Part shown: piece after piece, positions 1 to 8,726 of the stretch
How the letters are laid out: the number at the start of each line of letters is the position of its first letter
Position numbering within the stretch: position 1 is the first letter of the stretch
Origin: JBBDJB01 sp040880125
Lineage (GTDB): Bacteria > Planctomycetota > Planctomycetia > Pirellulales > JBBDJB01
Direction: 5' to 3'
Assembly (NCBI GenBank): GCA_040880125.1
Contig: JBBDJB010000056.1
Coordinates: forward strand, 1 to 64,000
Length of the DNA: 64,000 nucleotides
Made by a program: the position numbers and the translations under genes
The notes under the pieces: model-generated
Told to the model about the DNA's origin: nothing
Database searches by the model: none
Seen by the model: only the letters and a program-made list of their open reading frames with translations

Positions 1-479
1 ACTGAGTTCACTATCGGTCATCAGGGAGTATTTAGCCTTACGGGATGGTCCCCGTAGATTCAGTCGGGGTTCCACGTGACCCGACCTACTCAGGTACCTC
101 TCGGGAGATCGTCTGCTTTCGCGTACGGGGCTGTCACCCGCTATGGCCGGCCTTTCCAAACCGTTCTGCTAGCTGACGATTTTCTTACTCCCATGTGAGA
201 GGCCCTACAACCCCGCAAAGGAAAACCTTCGCGGTTTGGGCTGTTTCCCGTTCGCTCGCCGCTACTGAGGAAATCGAGATTTCTTTCTCTTCCAGCGGTT
301 ACTGAGATGTTTCAGTTCACCGCGTTTGCCACACGTGCCTATGAATTCAGCACGTGCTAATTCAGGGATCTCGGGATCATCGCTTGTTTGACAACTCCCC
401 CGAGCTTTTCGCAGTCTTCCACGCCCTTCATCGCCTCCTGATGCCAAGACATCCCCCATGCGCCCTTAGTAGCTTGACC
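1..479 (-). rRNA. rrl: 23S rRNA gene, 5' part, runs off the left edge
   Basis: The reverse complement begins near 479 with GGTCAAGCTACTAAGGGCGC and continues with the conserved 5' domain of bacterial 23S rRNA: GGAGGCGATGAAGGGCGTGG, later the region ending AGTAGCGGCGAGCGAACGGG, then the helix that precedes AGGTACCTGAGTAGG. Only the first 480 nt or so lie in the window; the rest is beyond position 1. No 16S or tRNA gene is found upstream (higher coordinates) before a protein gene begins at 1514 on the other strand, so this 23S gene appears to be unlinked from 16S. The exact 5' end is by alignment from memory to the E. coli start and may be off by a few bases. Short reading frames inside this stretch are not genes. 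Confidence 0.97.
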
Positions 480-795
480 ACATAAATCCAACGCTCTTGC
501 AAAGCACCTCCTCGCCAGACGAAAAAACGCCCGCCGAAAAGGCCCGCCGATCGCGTCGAATCACATGAGCTACCGACCGATCTTCCGCAGACAACCCCGC
601 AGGGTTCCCGACGGCAGATTCGGCCTCGTAACGAATTTGATCCGAGCATACGCCCGACTTCACACCGACGAGGAAACTAGCCTCGCGGTCCGACGCCGAG
701 CGCACATTCAATCTAAGGACACCAAAAGTTAATCGTGTCGCACCGCCAACCGTACAGGACGGCCAGCGGAACTTCACGAAGATGCCACTCTTGCA

Positions 796-820
796 CAAAC
801 CAAATTGTCAAAGATCCGTT
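796..820 (-). promoter_or_regulatory. boxA-like antitermination element in the rRNA leader
   Basis: On the minus strand this reads AACGGATCTTTGACAATTTG. It resembles the boxA/leader motif (TGCTCTTTAACA, or CTTTGACAATT in many phyla) found a few hundred bases before 23S or 16S genes. It lies about 320 nt upstream of the 23S 5' end. It supports the idea that the spacer 480-1110 is transcribed as rRNA leader. The TTGACA inside it has no matching -10 at 17 nt, so I do not read it as a promoter. Confidence 0.5.
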
Positions 821-1117
821 CGACACAGCGAGCCTGCCGGCGGCACTGTATCGCGGCTCACGGAGCCGTCCGTTCGAGTGACGCAAACCACCCCAGCGGG
901 GCCACTTGCGTCTCTTGTCGCCTCCCACCGAAGACTGCCGCCCTGAGTGGGAAAGAGCGAGTATATCGCTCGGTCGAAAGCCTGTCAAAGGGTGTGTCGG
1001 AAAGATTTTACGGCGCCTTCTGTCGGTCGTTTGGCCCGTCTATCCCAGCAACTACCTCCCCAGTGGCTTGCGGACGAGAGATACTCTCGCCGCCGAACAT
1101 CTCGACGACATCTTCAA

Positions 1118-1146
1118 ATTATAGCGCTTTGGAAAAGGCCTGGAAA
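1118..1146 (-). promoter_or_regulatory. candidate promoter for the unlinked 23S gene
   Basis: Minus strand: -35 TTTCCA (1146-1141), 17-nt spacer, -10 TATAAT (1123-1118), so transcription would start near 1111. The -10 is a perfect match and the -35 matches 4 of 6. This would give a leader of about 630 nt containing the boxA-like site. It is the best sigma-70-like match I see between the 23S 5' end and the next gene. Confidence 0.45.
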
Positions 1147-1513
1147 GGCCCCTGCCCGAACGAACTTCACGCTTCATCAGCGCCTTGGCTATGGGCCGCC
1201 GCGTATGCTACAGCTCTCGCCATTTCGGAGGCCGGCGGCACCTGTTCCGGCCGCCAATTTCGGCGGGCTTTCACGGGCCGTCCCTACTTACGCCAACCCG
1301 TTAGCCATGGTTCGAGTCTTTGAGGAAATATTTTCTCGATCGGCAGGCCGTGCTAGTCTGTAGTTCGTCACCGCGGCCAATGCATTTGCACCAGTCGCCG
1401 GTGCGACGCCTTATCTGCCGAAGTCGCCGGACGAGCGAATCGTTTGCAAGCTCGGACCGGCCGGCCATTTGCTCGAACCTTTTCGATTTCGCTTGTTCCC
1501 GCTGGAAAACTCA

Positions 1514-3268
1514 ATGAGCCATTCCCCGCGCCTGCCGTTTGCCTTTTCTGACGCACATAGTCGCCTTGTGACGCCTGCTTTTGTCGCGATTGGGCAGACT
1601 ACACTCTGTGCCGTAGCAGTGGTCGTCTTGCTCCTGGTCGCGCAAACTACGCCCGCAGGAGCCGTTGCCGTCTCCACCACCTTAGGAAACACCTCCGCGC
1701 CGCCGGACGGCCTGATTTGGCAGTATGTCGGCCGCCGAGGCGCTGCCACTGCCGTCTACTTGGGAAACCGCACGTTCCTCACTGCGGATCATATCGGCAG
1801 CGGATCGGTCACCCTTCCCAGCGGCACTTATTCCCTGGAACCAGGCAGCGCAATGCGACTACAGAACCCCAGCGGCAGCGGTCTCTCGACGCACACCGAC
1901 CTGGAGATCTTCCGCGTGACGCAAAACCCGGGGCTGCCGGCGATGCCCGTCTCCGCCGTACCGCCGCCGATCGACGCGGAGGTGGTACTGATCGGCCGCG
2001 GCCGCAACCGTGCGGTGAGCGAAACGGCTTGGGATGTGAATGTCGAGGGCAACGACTGGACGTGGACCGAAACGCCTCCGCCCGGCGACTATCGTGGCTT
2101 TAAAACGACCAGCAGCCAGCCGATGCGGTGGGGCACGAATCTCATCGAAGACGACGAGCCCCACTTCGGCGAAGGGGATGCCGACCACCATCTCGTTTAC
2201 AGCGCCGGATTCGGCCATGTCGCGGGCCTGATAACGCAGTTCGACGAGAGCGCCGCCACACCGTACGAGGCCCAGGCGATCAGCGGCGATTCCGGCGGCG
2301 GTGTCTTCTACAACAACCCCGAGACTGAAAAATGGGAGCTGGCCGGCAGTATCAACGTCATTAGCACGCATCGTGATCAGCCGTCACTGACTGCCGTGTA
2401 CGGCAATCTGACGCTAATGGCCGACCTTTCTTTTTATCGCGACGAGATTCTCGCAGCGGTCGGTCCCACTCCCGCGACGGTGGTGGGGCGTCACATCTTC
2501 TACGATAACTCCAGATTCGATGGGCCAGACGGTCTGCTGGATTCCGATGCGATCGCCATCGACAAGCTCCCGCTGCTGCCCGGGGAAACCGCCACGTTCG
2601 AGAACTACACGAGCTACTCGCGAGGCATCAACGGGATCATGATCGATGCAATCGATCTACCTGAAGCGCCGACGCTGGCGGAGTTCGAGTTTCGCGTGGG
2701 CAGCAGGGAAGACTTCGACTCATGGGACCTCGCACCGGAACCGGAAAGCTTCGCCGTGCTGCCCGGCGCCGGGCCGCTGGGTGCCGACCGCATCATCATC
2801 ACCTGGGTCGACGGCGCGATCGCGAACCAGTGGCTGGAAGTGAAAATGCTGGCCAACGACGTTACGCAACTTATCGCGGACGACGTCTTCTATTTCGGAA
2901 ACGCGATCGCCGAGGGGACGGGCGGCGTCAACGGCCTTGCTCAAGTCGACCCTTCCGACGAGCTCGGCGCCAGAAACAATCTTCACGGATTCACCACAGA
3001 AGCTGCCGTCGACGACGCTTGGGACTTCAATCGCGATGGTCTAGTCGAGACTACCGATCAGCTTCTGGCCCGTCACAACGGTACGTCCTTTCTCAGTGCG
3101 TTGAGATTGATCTCCGCTCCCGCGCCCCAGTCGCAACCGTTCACCTCTCTGCCCGTCTCCGCAGTCGCGGTTCCGGAGCCGCCCAGTTGGCTGTTGGGAA
3201 CGATCGCCATTGTGCTCGGATTGCCGCTGTTACGTCACCAGCTCCGTCGCAAGTGCCATGCGGCATAG
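1514..3268 (+). CDS. Secreted trypsin-like serine protease with dockerin-like motif and PEP-CTERM anchor
   Basis: A 584-residue protein. The ATG at 1514 is chosen over an upstream in-frame start because it puts a hydrophobic segment (about residues 28-50) in a normal signal-peptide position. The S1-type triad is readable: TADH with H93, HTDL with D129, and GDSGGG with S260. A single EF-hand/dockerin-like loop (DFNRDGLVETTD) lies about 70 residues before the C-terminus. The C-terminus is VPEP, a hydrophobic stretch and a basic tail (RHQLRRK), the pattern of PEP-CTERM sorting signals, so it is probably processed and exported to the outer envelope. It stands alone on this strand, 345 bp before the efflux cluster. 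Substrate unknown. The protease fold call is firm; the sorting route is inferred. Confidence 0.82.
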   Translation: MSHSPRLPFAFSDAHSRLVTPAFVAIGQTTLCAVAVVVLLLVAQTTPAGAVAVSTTLGNTSAPPDGLIWQYVGRRGAATAVYLGNRTFLTADHIGSGSVTLPSGTYSLEPGSAMRLQNPSGSGLSTHTDLEIFRVTQNPGLPAMPVSAVPPPIDAEVVLIGRGRNRAVSETAWDVNVEGNDWTWTETPPPGDYRGFKTTSSQPMRWGTNLIEDDEPHFGEGDADHHLVYSAGFGHVAGLITQFDESAATPYEAQAISGDSGGGVFYNNPETEKWELAGSINVISTHRDQPSLTAVYGNLTLMADLSFYRDEILAAVGPTPATVVGRHIFYDNSRFDGPDGLLDSDAIAIDKLPLLPGETATFENYTSYSRGINGIMIDAIDLPEAPTLAEFEFRVGSREDFDSWDLAPEPESFAVLPGAGPLGADRIIITWVDGAIANQWLEVKMLANDVTQLIADDVFYFGNAIAEGTGGVNGLAQVDPSDELGARNNLHGFTTEAAVDDAWDFNRDGLVETTDQLLARHNGTSFLSALRLISAPAPQSQPFTSLPVSAVAVPEPPSWLLGTIAIVLGLPLLRHQLRRKCHAA

Positions 3269-3612
3269 CCGTCATTGCGCTTTGCGTCGTCGCTCACATT
3301 CGATCCGCAGCCAACTCACCCGCTCGCGTTCGAATGCGACCGCAGCAGCGGCATTTCCGCCATTCCCCGCACCTCCGCTACATTCGCCACGACCGGCAGA
3401 ATCATTAAAGCCCCTCCACGGGACACGTCGAAGCAATGGAAACGACGCGGCCGCGTGCGGTGTATCGAGAGAGCTTTTCGCCGGCTTTCAGTCCACGGCT
3501 GCGGCTTTTGTCTGAACACCCGCAGATGTCGTGTCCGAGCCCAGACCCCGCGCCCACCGGCGCCGTGACGGCCCGGCATCTTCGAGCCATCGGCCACTTA
3601 GGGGACTCCGTT
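3269..3612. other. intergenic region upstream of the TolC-like gene
   Basis: About 340 bases. The frame of the next gene is open from 3436, but that upstream part codes an Arg/Pro-rich stretch with no conserved look and would place 59 residues in front of a lipoprotein signal peptide, so I treat it as untranslated. No clear promoter, terminator or RNA seen. Confidence 0.5.
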
Positions 3613-6489
3613 GTGGTACGCCGCCGGAAGAAGGCTTGCGCTGCGCTCGTGCTTGCGCTAGCGGTGCTATTGGGGCTGGGGGGTTGCAGCCGCACGTATT
3701 ACCGCCGCCAGGCCGACGCCGACGTCAATCGCCTGATCGCCCAAAAGTCGGATGATCCGCGTTGGGCCCTGCCGGGCTTCACAATCGCCCAGGACCCGCG
3801 TAGCCGCTATTACGACGTCTACAGCATCGACAGGCCGCCAATGCCGCCAGACGACCCGGCCGCGCATCGCTACATGCACTACATCGATGGCAAGCGCGGC
3901 TGGCCCCACTGGGAAGATTACGGCTTTCGCAATGAACTGGCCAACCCGTACTGGCGCGAGACGCTGGACGAGTACGTTCCGGTGACTGCCGACGGCGAGG
4001 TCTTCCTGTCGCTCGAATCAGCCGTCACGCTGGCTTACGTGCACTCGCCCGACTACCAAGAACAGCTCGAAACGCTCTACCTGTCGGCCCTGGACGTCAG
4101 TGCAGAGCGATTCCGCTTCGACACGCAGTTCTTCGGCGGTAATCTGACGGCATTTGAGCACAACGGCGAATTGAGTGGCCCCGCCGGCGAAACCAACGTT
4201 CTCACGACCGACACGGACTTTCTCGTGCAGCGGCAGTTCGCCACCGCCGGTGAGCTGCTGGTTGGGTTCGCCAACTCGTTCGTGTGGCAATTTGCCGGAC
4301 CCAATACCAACTCCACAATGTCGATCCTCAACTTCAATCTCATCCAGCCGCTGCTGCGAGGGGCGGGGCGCGACATCGCACTGGAACAGCTCAACATCGC
4401 CGAGCGCGGCCTGCTGGCCAATCTGCGGGCGTTTCAGCGCTATCGACAAGGATTCTTTACCCAGGTTGCTGTCGGTGAATCGGGCGTTGCCGGTCCGCAG
4501 CGCCGCGGCGGTTTCTTCGGCGGGACGGGCATCACCGGCTTTACAGGCACCGGCTCCGGAGGTCTGGGGGGCGTCGGAGCTGCCACCGGATTCGGCTTCG
4601 GTGGCTTCGGCGCCGGTGGCGCAGGCGCCGGTGGCGCTGGAGCGGGTTTCGCAGGAGGCGGTGCCGGCACTGTCGGCGGCTTTATCGGTCTGTTGCAGCA
4701 GCTTCAACAGATCCGCAACACGCAAGAAAGCCTTGGCGCGCAGCAACGCACTCTGCGGCTGTTGGAGGCGAACCTGGAAGCCGGCACCATCGACCTGACG
4801 CAGGTGGATCAGTTCCGGCAGAATATCGAGACCGAGCGGGCCAACCTGCTGCAGGCGCAAAACGCCCTGCAGAATGCTCTCGATACCTACCGCACCGGCA
4901 CGCTCGGCCTTCCGCCCGATCTACCCATGACGCTGAACGACGAACTGATCGAGCAGTTTCAGTTCATCAGTCCCCCGATAAGCGAGATTCAGGCGGCGCT
5001 GGCGGATTTCCTCAACGAGTTTGGAGAACTGCCGCTCGTGCCGCCGGAAGACGTACTGCGGCAGGCGCTCGACCGAATCGCCGAATACCAACAACTGGCC
5101 GAGGCGCAGTTTGACGTGGTACGCGAGGACCTCGCTTACTTCTACGAGCGTTCGGAGGAGCGCCTGCCGACGATGGAAGCGGGAGATCGGCAGACGCTCC
5201 AAAGCGACCGCGAGCGGCTGGACAACATCTATCAGAATCTGCTGATGCGGCTGGATGCCATCGGACCGCGGCTCGAAGCGCTGCGGGCGCAGCTCACCCC
5301 GGAGAATCTGGCCGTCATCGCGGACCAGATCGTCGAGCTGACGACTGACCTGTCGCTGATCGTCGAAGAACTGGCGCTAGTGCAGGCCCGATCCCGGGTG
5401 GAGTCTATTCAAATGGAGCCGATCGAACTGACTTCGGAAGCGGCGCTGGCGATCGCCCGGGCAGCACGGCTCGACTGGATGAACAACCGCGCGGCCCTGG
5501 TCGACTCATGGCGGTTGATTCAGTTCAATGCCGACGCTCTGCAGTCGGACCTGGACGTCGTCTTCAGCGGCGACGTGAGCACCGTGGGCAAGAACCCGTT
5601 GGACTTCCGCGGCCAAACCGGCACGCTCCGCGCCAGCGTTGAGTTCGACGCCCCGTTCACTCGGCTCCTGGAGCGCAACAATTACCGGCAGGCGCTGATC
5701 GACTATCAGCAAGCGCGGAGACAATTGATCCAGTACGAGGACACAGTGCATCAGCAGCTTCGACAGCGGCTGCGAAATCTGGAGCAGTTGCGAGTGAACC
5801 TGGAGATTCAGCGGCGGGCAGTGGCTATCGCCATTCGTCGCGTGGATCAAACGCGCGAAATACTCTATCAGCCGGCACCGCCGGTCGAGCCAGGCCAGCC
5901 GGCGGCGCAGCTTGGCCCCACCGCCGCGCTGAACCTGCTCACGGCGCTGTCCGACCTGCGCAGTTCGCAGGACAACCTGATGAGCGTCTGGCTGAATTAT
6001 CATGCAGAGCGAATGCGGTTGATGCGCGATCTAGGGGTGATGGAGATCGACGCGCGGGGCATGTGGACCGATCGCCCGCTGGTGGAGATCGTCGTCCCTC
6101 CGGCCGAAGAAGTGCTCACACCGCCACCCATACCGCCGGACTGGTGGAAGGCCGCCGACCAGCTTGAAGCGATCCAGGCGGAGAATCCGTGTCCGGTGAT
6201 CGATTACGAGCAGCAGCCGACCGAGGCAAGTCCGCCGGACCATTCGGCCAGTCGCACGAAAGCCGCATCGGTCGATCAGGGAGTCGTTCGAACCGCTTTC
6301 ACGGCGGTGGGCGATCGTTTGATGCAAGCGTTGGGCGGAGATGAAGGACCACCCGCTGCGGATGAGGAGTCGTCGGCCGAGGAACCGCACGAGCTCCCGA
6401 AGCTTGGATTCGGCGGACCGGCACAGCCCGTGGTTGAAGCGGTTCACCCGGGCCCCGCGTCCCTGCAGCGACTTCCGCCGACGAAATAA
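3613..6489 (+). CDS. TolC-like outer-membrane efflux lipoprotein with glycine-rich insert
   Basis: Start set at GTG 3613, preceded by AGGGG at 3599-3603; it gives a textbook lipoprotein signal (VRRRKKACAALVLALAVLLG then LGGC). Product 958 residues, about twice a usual TolC. The later part has the alpha-helical heptads of outer-membrane factors: long Gln/Leu/Arg-rich helices around residues 385-490 and 690-760. A glycine-rich stretch (about residues 296-358, repeats such as GFGGFGAGGAGAGG) interrupts the first helical half; such an insert is not part of TolC. The C-terminus is Pro-rich. It is followed at 210 bp by a membrane-fusion protein and then an ABC permease on the same strand, so it is probably the outer-membrane duct of a tripartite exporter. 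Substrate unknown. Confidence 0.8.
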   Translation: MVRRRKKACAALVLALAVLLGLGGCSRTYYRRQADADVNRLIAQKSDDPRWALPGFTIAQDPRSRYYDVYSIDRPPMPPDDPAAHRYMHYIDGKRGWPHWEDYGFRNELANPYWRETLDEYVPVTADGEVFLSLESAVTLAYVHSPDYQEQLETLYLSALDVSAERFRFDTQFFGGNLTAFEHNGELSGPAGETNVLTTDTDFLVQRQFATAGELLVGFANSFVWQFAGPNTNSTMSILNFNLIQPLLRGAGRDIALEQLNIAERGLLANLRAFQRYRQGFFTQVAVGESGVAGPQRRGGFFGGTGITGFTGTGSGGLGGVGAATGFGFGGFGAGGAGAGGAGAGFAGGGAGTVGGFIGLLQQLQQIRNTQESLGAQQRTLRLLEANLEAGTIDLTQVDQFRQNIETERANLLQAQNALQNALDTYRTGTLGLPPDLPMTLNDELIEQFQFISPPISEIQAALADFLNEFGELPLVPPEDVLRQALDRIAEYQQLAEAQFDVVREDLAYFYERSEERLPTMEAGDRQTLQSDRERLDNIYQNLLMRLDAIGPRLEALRAQLTPENLAVIADQIVELTTDLSLIVEELALVQARSRVESIQMEPIELTSEAALAIARAARLDWMNNRAALVDSWRLIQFNADALQSDLDVVFSGDVSTVGKNPLDFRGQTGTLRASVEFDAPFTRLLERNNYRQALIDYQQARRQLIQYEDTVHQQLRQRLRNLEQLRVNLEIQRRAVAIAIRRVDQTREILYQPAPPVEPGQPAAQLGPTAALNLLTALSDLRSSQDNLMSVWLNYHAERMRLMRDLGVMEIDARGMWTDRPLVEIVVPPAEEVLTPPPIPPDWWKAADQLEAIQAENPCPVIDYEQQPTEASPPDHSASRTKAASVDQGVVRTAFTAVGDRLMQALGGDEGPPAADEESSAEEPHELPKLGFGGPAQPVVEAVHPGPASLQRLPPTK

Positions 6490-6699
6490 ACCGTGTGCCA
6501 GTACACCGCCGGAAAAGTAGACTCCGACGTCGGTTCCCCGTAAACATTGGTAGCGGCCTGTGCGTACCTATAGCGGTGCCGGTGCGCGCGTAACTGGCCC
6601 CTGCACCATGGTCTGATACAATTCGACCAGCCCCGGGATGCTTCCCCTTGGCCTCCCGGCACTGATCTTTTCGCTATTTCTGACTGCGGAGATGAGCCG

Positions 6700-8595
6700 A
6701 TGGCGACGACCTCGCGCCCGCAATCCACGTTGGAGCCTGCCCACTCTCGGGCGTCTCACGAGAATCCGCAGCCGACGCCGCGCCGGCCCCATGCGGGCGT
6801 AAAGACCGGCTGGATGCTGGCCCTCCTGGGAGTCGCCGTCGTTGCGGCGATCATCGCGGTCGCTTCGGCACAACTCTTGGAAGAAGGCGCGGCCTCCGGC
6901 ACCGATTCGGTCATTACGCATACCGCCGGGCGCGGCGAACTGCTGGTGACCGTCACTGAACAGGGCGAAGTCGAAAGCGCCACGAACGTCGACATCAAGT
7001 GCGAAGTCGCCGGCGGCAGCACCATCCTGTGGATCATCCCCGACGGCGAACTGGTCAATAAGGGCGATCGGCTCGTCGAGCTCGACGCGTCCGCGCTGGA
7101 GGACTCGATCAATACCCAGCGTATCAACTATGAAAAGGCCCGAGCCACGATGATCCAGTCCGAGAAGGAGCACTCGGTGGCGGAGATTTCCGTGCGCGAG
7201 TATCTCGAAGGCACGTATCAGCAGCAGCTTCAGGATATGAACGCTCAGGTCACGATCGCCCTGGAAAACCTCCGCAGCGCTCAGAACTCGCTGGAGTTTA
7301 CCCAGAAGATGTTCCGCAAGGGCTACGTGAGCGACCTGGAGCGCGAGAGCCAGGAGTTTGCCGTACAGCGTGCCGAACTGGAGCTCGCCTCCGCCCGCAC
7401 GGCGGTTGACGTGCTGGAGCGCTTTACGAAGGCCAAAACCGTGGAGGACTTGGAGAGCCAGCGAGACACGGCCCACGCGAAGATGCTCTCCGACAAGGCC
7501 GCCTTCGAGCTGGAGGAAGCCCGGCTGAAGCGGCTGGAGTCGCAGCTTTCCAAGTGCGTTATCGTCGCCCCGGCCGACGGCATGGCCGTATATGCCAACG
7601 ATCGTGGACGGCGGTTCGGCAATCAGCAAAGCGCGATGGTCGAAGAAGGCGCGCAGGTTCGCGAACAGCAGACCCTGCTGCGGCTTCCCGACTTGAACGA
7701 GATGCAAGTCAAGGTCGCCGTGCACGAGACAAAGATTAAGCAGCTTCGCCCCGGCCTGCGGGCGCTCATTCGGATTCAGGAGAAGGAGTTCAAGGGCACC
7801 GTCACCTCGATCGCGAACCAGCCGGAGGCCGGCAGCTTCTTCGGTGCAAACGTGAAGGAGTACGCCACAATCGTGCAGATCAACGGCACGCCCGAGGAGC
7901 TTAAGCCCGGCATGACTGCTGAGGTCGAGATCCTCGTCGAGCACCTCCAGGACGAAGTCATTCTGCCGGTGGCCGCCGTGGTCGAGCAGCGCAGCGGCTT
8001 TTTCGCCTGGGTGCACAAGGGCGAGTCTTACGAGCGCCGCCCGCTGGTGCTAGGCCCCAGCAACGACCGGTACATCGCCATCACCGACGGCGTCTCTGAG
8101 GGCGAGACAGTGATTCTTAACCCACGGGCGGTCGTCGCCGACGCCCGCAGCGAGCCTCGTGGTTCCGGTTCCACCAACGTCGAGAACTCGTTCGGTTCGG
8201 CTCCGGCCGACATGCCGCCCGGCGGCCCCAGCGTGCCTGGCTCATCCGGTCGCGGAGGACCTCCCGGCGGTCCACCCCGCGAAGCGCGTCCCGCCGAAGC
8301 AACTTCACCCGGAGCAGGGCCTCCCGGTGAAGCTGGGCCCGGTGGCGGAGGCCCGCCCGCCGGATTCAATCCGCTCTCGCTCGACACCGACGGTGACGGC
8401 ATGATCAGCCGTAGCGAAGCCCCCGAGCCGATGCAGCGTGTGTTCGACCGCATCGATGCCAACGGCGACGGTCAACTCGACCAGCAAGAGCTCACCGCCA
8501 CGCGCGGACGTGGCGGACCTGAAAGACCACCCGATGGCGCTCCAGACGGGCCGGCCGGTGGCGGTCCACCCCCGCCCGGCGACGCCGGGCCGTAG
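6700..8595 (+). CDS. HlyD/MacA-type membrane fusion protein with C-terminal EF-hand pair
   Basis: A 631-residue periplasmic adaptor. ATG 6700 follows GGAG at 6688-6691. One membrane helix (about residues 43-60) is followed by the lipoyl-like half-motif, a long coiled-coil hairpin (about 145-285), the second lipoyl half (KCVIVAPADGMAVY), and a beta-barrel domain. The last 160 residues are unusual: a Pro/Gly-rich linker, then two EF-hand calcium loops (DTDGDGMISRSE and DANGDGQLDQQE, about residues 563-600), then another Pro/Gly tail. Its role would be to connect the inner-membrane permease (next gene) with the TolC-like protein (previous gene). The EF-hands suggest calcium sensing or calcium-stabilised assembly; that is inference. 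Confidence 0.85.
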   Translation: MATTSRPQSTLEPAHSRASHENPQPTPRRPHAGVKTGWMLALLGVAVVAAIIAVASAQLLEEGAASGTDSVITHTAGRGELLVTVTEQGEVESATNVDIKCEVAGGSTILWIIPDGELVNKGDRLVELDASALEDSINTQRINYEKARATMIQSEKEHSVAEISVREYLEGTYQQQLQDMNAQVTIALENLRSAQNSLEFTQKMFRKGYVSDLERESQEFAVQRAELELASARTAVDVLERFTKAKTVEDLESQRDTAHAKMLSDKAAFELEEARLKRLESQLSKCVIVAPADGMAVYANDRGRRFGNQQSAMVEEGAQVREQQTLLRLPDLNEMQVKVAVHETKIKQLRPGLRALIRIQEKEFKGTVTSIANQPEAGSFFGANVKEYATIVQINGTPEELKPGMTAEVEILVEHLQDEVILPVAAVVEQRSGFFAWVHKGESYERRPLVLGPSNDRYIAITDGVSEGETVILNPRAVVADARSEPRGSGSTNVENSFGSAPADMPPGGPSVPGSSGRGGPPGGPPREARPAEATSPGAGPPGEAGPGGGGPPAGFNPLSLDTDGDGMISRSEAPEPMQRVFDRIDANGDGQLDQQELTATRGRGGPERPPDGAPDGPAGGGPPPPGDAGP

Positions 8596-8612
8596 TCCTT
8601 GTTGTGACTCGT

Positions 8613-8641
8613 GTGCCACGGCGGGCTTGTCCCGCCGTGCC
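8613..8641 (+). repeat. dispersed hairpin element, CTTGT-loop type
   Basis: A 29-nt unit starting GTGC and ending CC, with a perfect 9-bp stem (CACGGCGGG / CCCGCCGTG) and the loop CTTGT. The same frame and loop with a different stem occurs at 28005-28033, with matching changes on both stem sides. It lies between the membrane-fusion gene and the permease gene. No T-run follows, so it is not a standard terminator. Confidence 0.7.
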
Positions 8642-8726
8642 TTAGCGTCGGGTACCACGGCCCACTTTGCGCCCGCTGTCAATTCGTTTCGAACTGAAGT
8701 TCCGGCTTCCCAGCCGTCGCGACACG

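Larger units (their letters stand above)
480..1513. other. intergenic spacer between 23S gene and protease gene
   Basis: Just over 1 kb without a convincing protein gene. On the minus strand it holds the 23S leader with the boxA-like site and the candidate promoter described separately. I searched for tRNA T-loop signatures and 16S 3'-end sequence and saw neither. Several reading frames of 60-170 codons are open here on both strands, but none has a recognisable product or good start site. The last 360 bases should hold the promoter of the protease gene; I could not identify it. Confidence 0.6.

Noticed and set aside
1..480. Small open frames inside the 23S gene
   Set aside because: They lie wholly within conserved rRNA sequence.
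480..1513. 16S rRNA or tRNA genes next to 23S
   Set aside because: No 16S 3'-end sequence and no tRNA T-loop/acceptor pattern was found on either strand.
6568..8016. 482-codon frame antisense to the membrane-fusion gene
   Set aside because: Lies opposite a well-supported gene; composition typical of a GC-rich antisense shadow.
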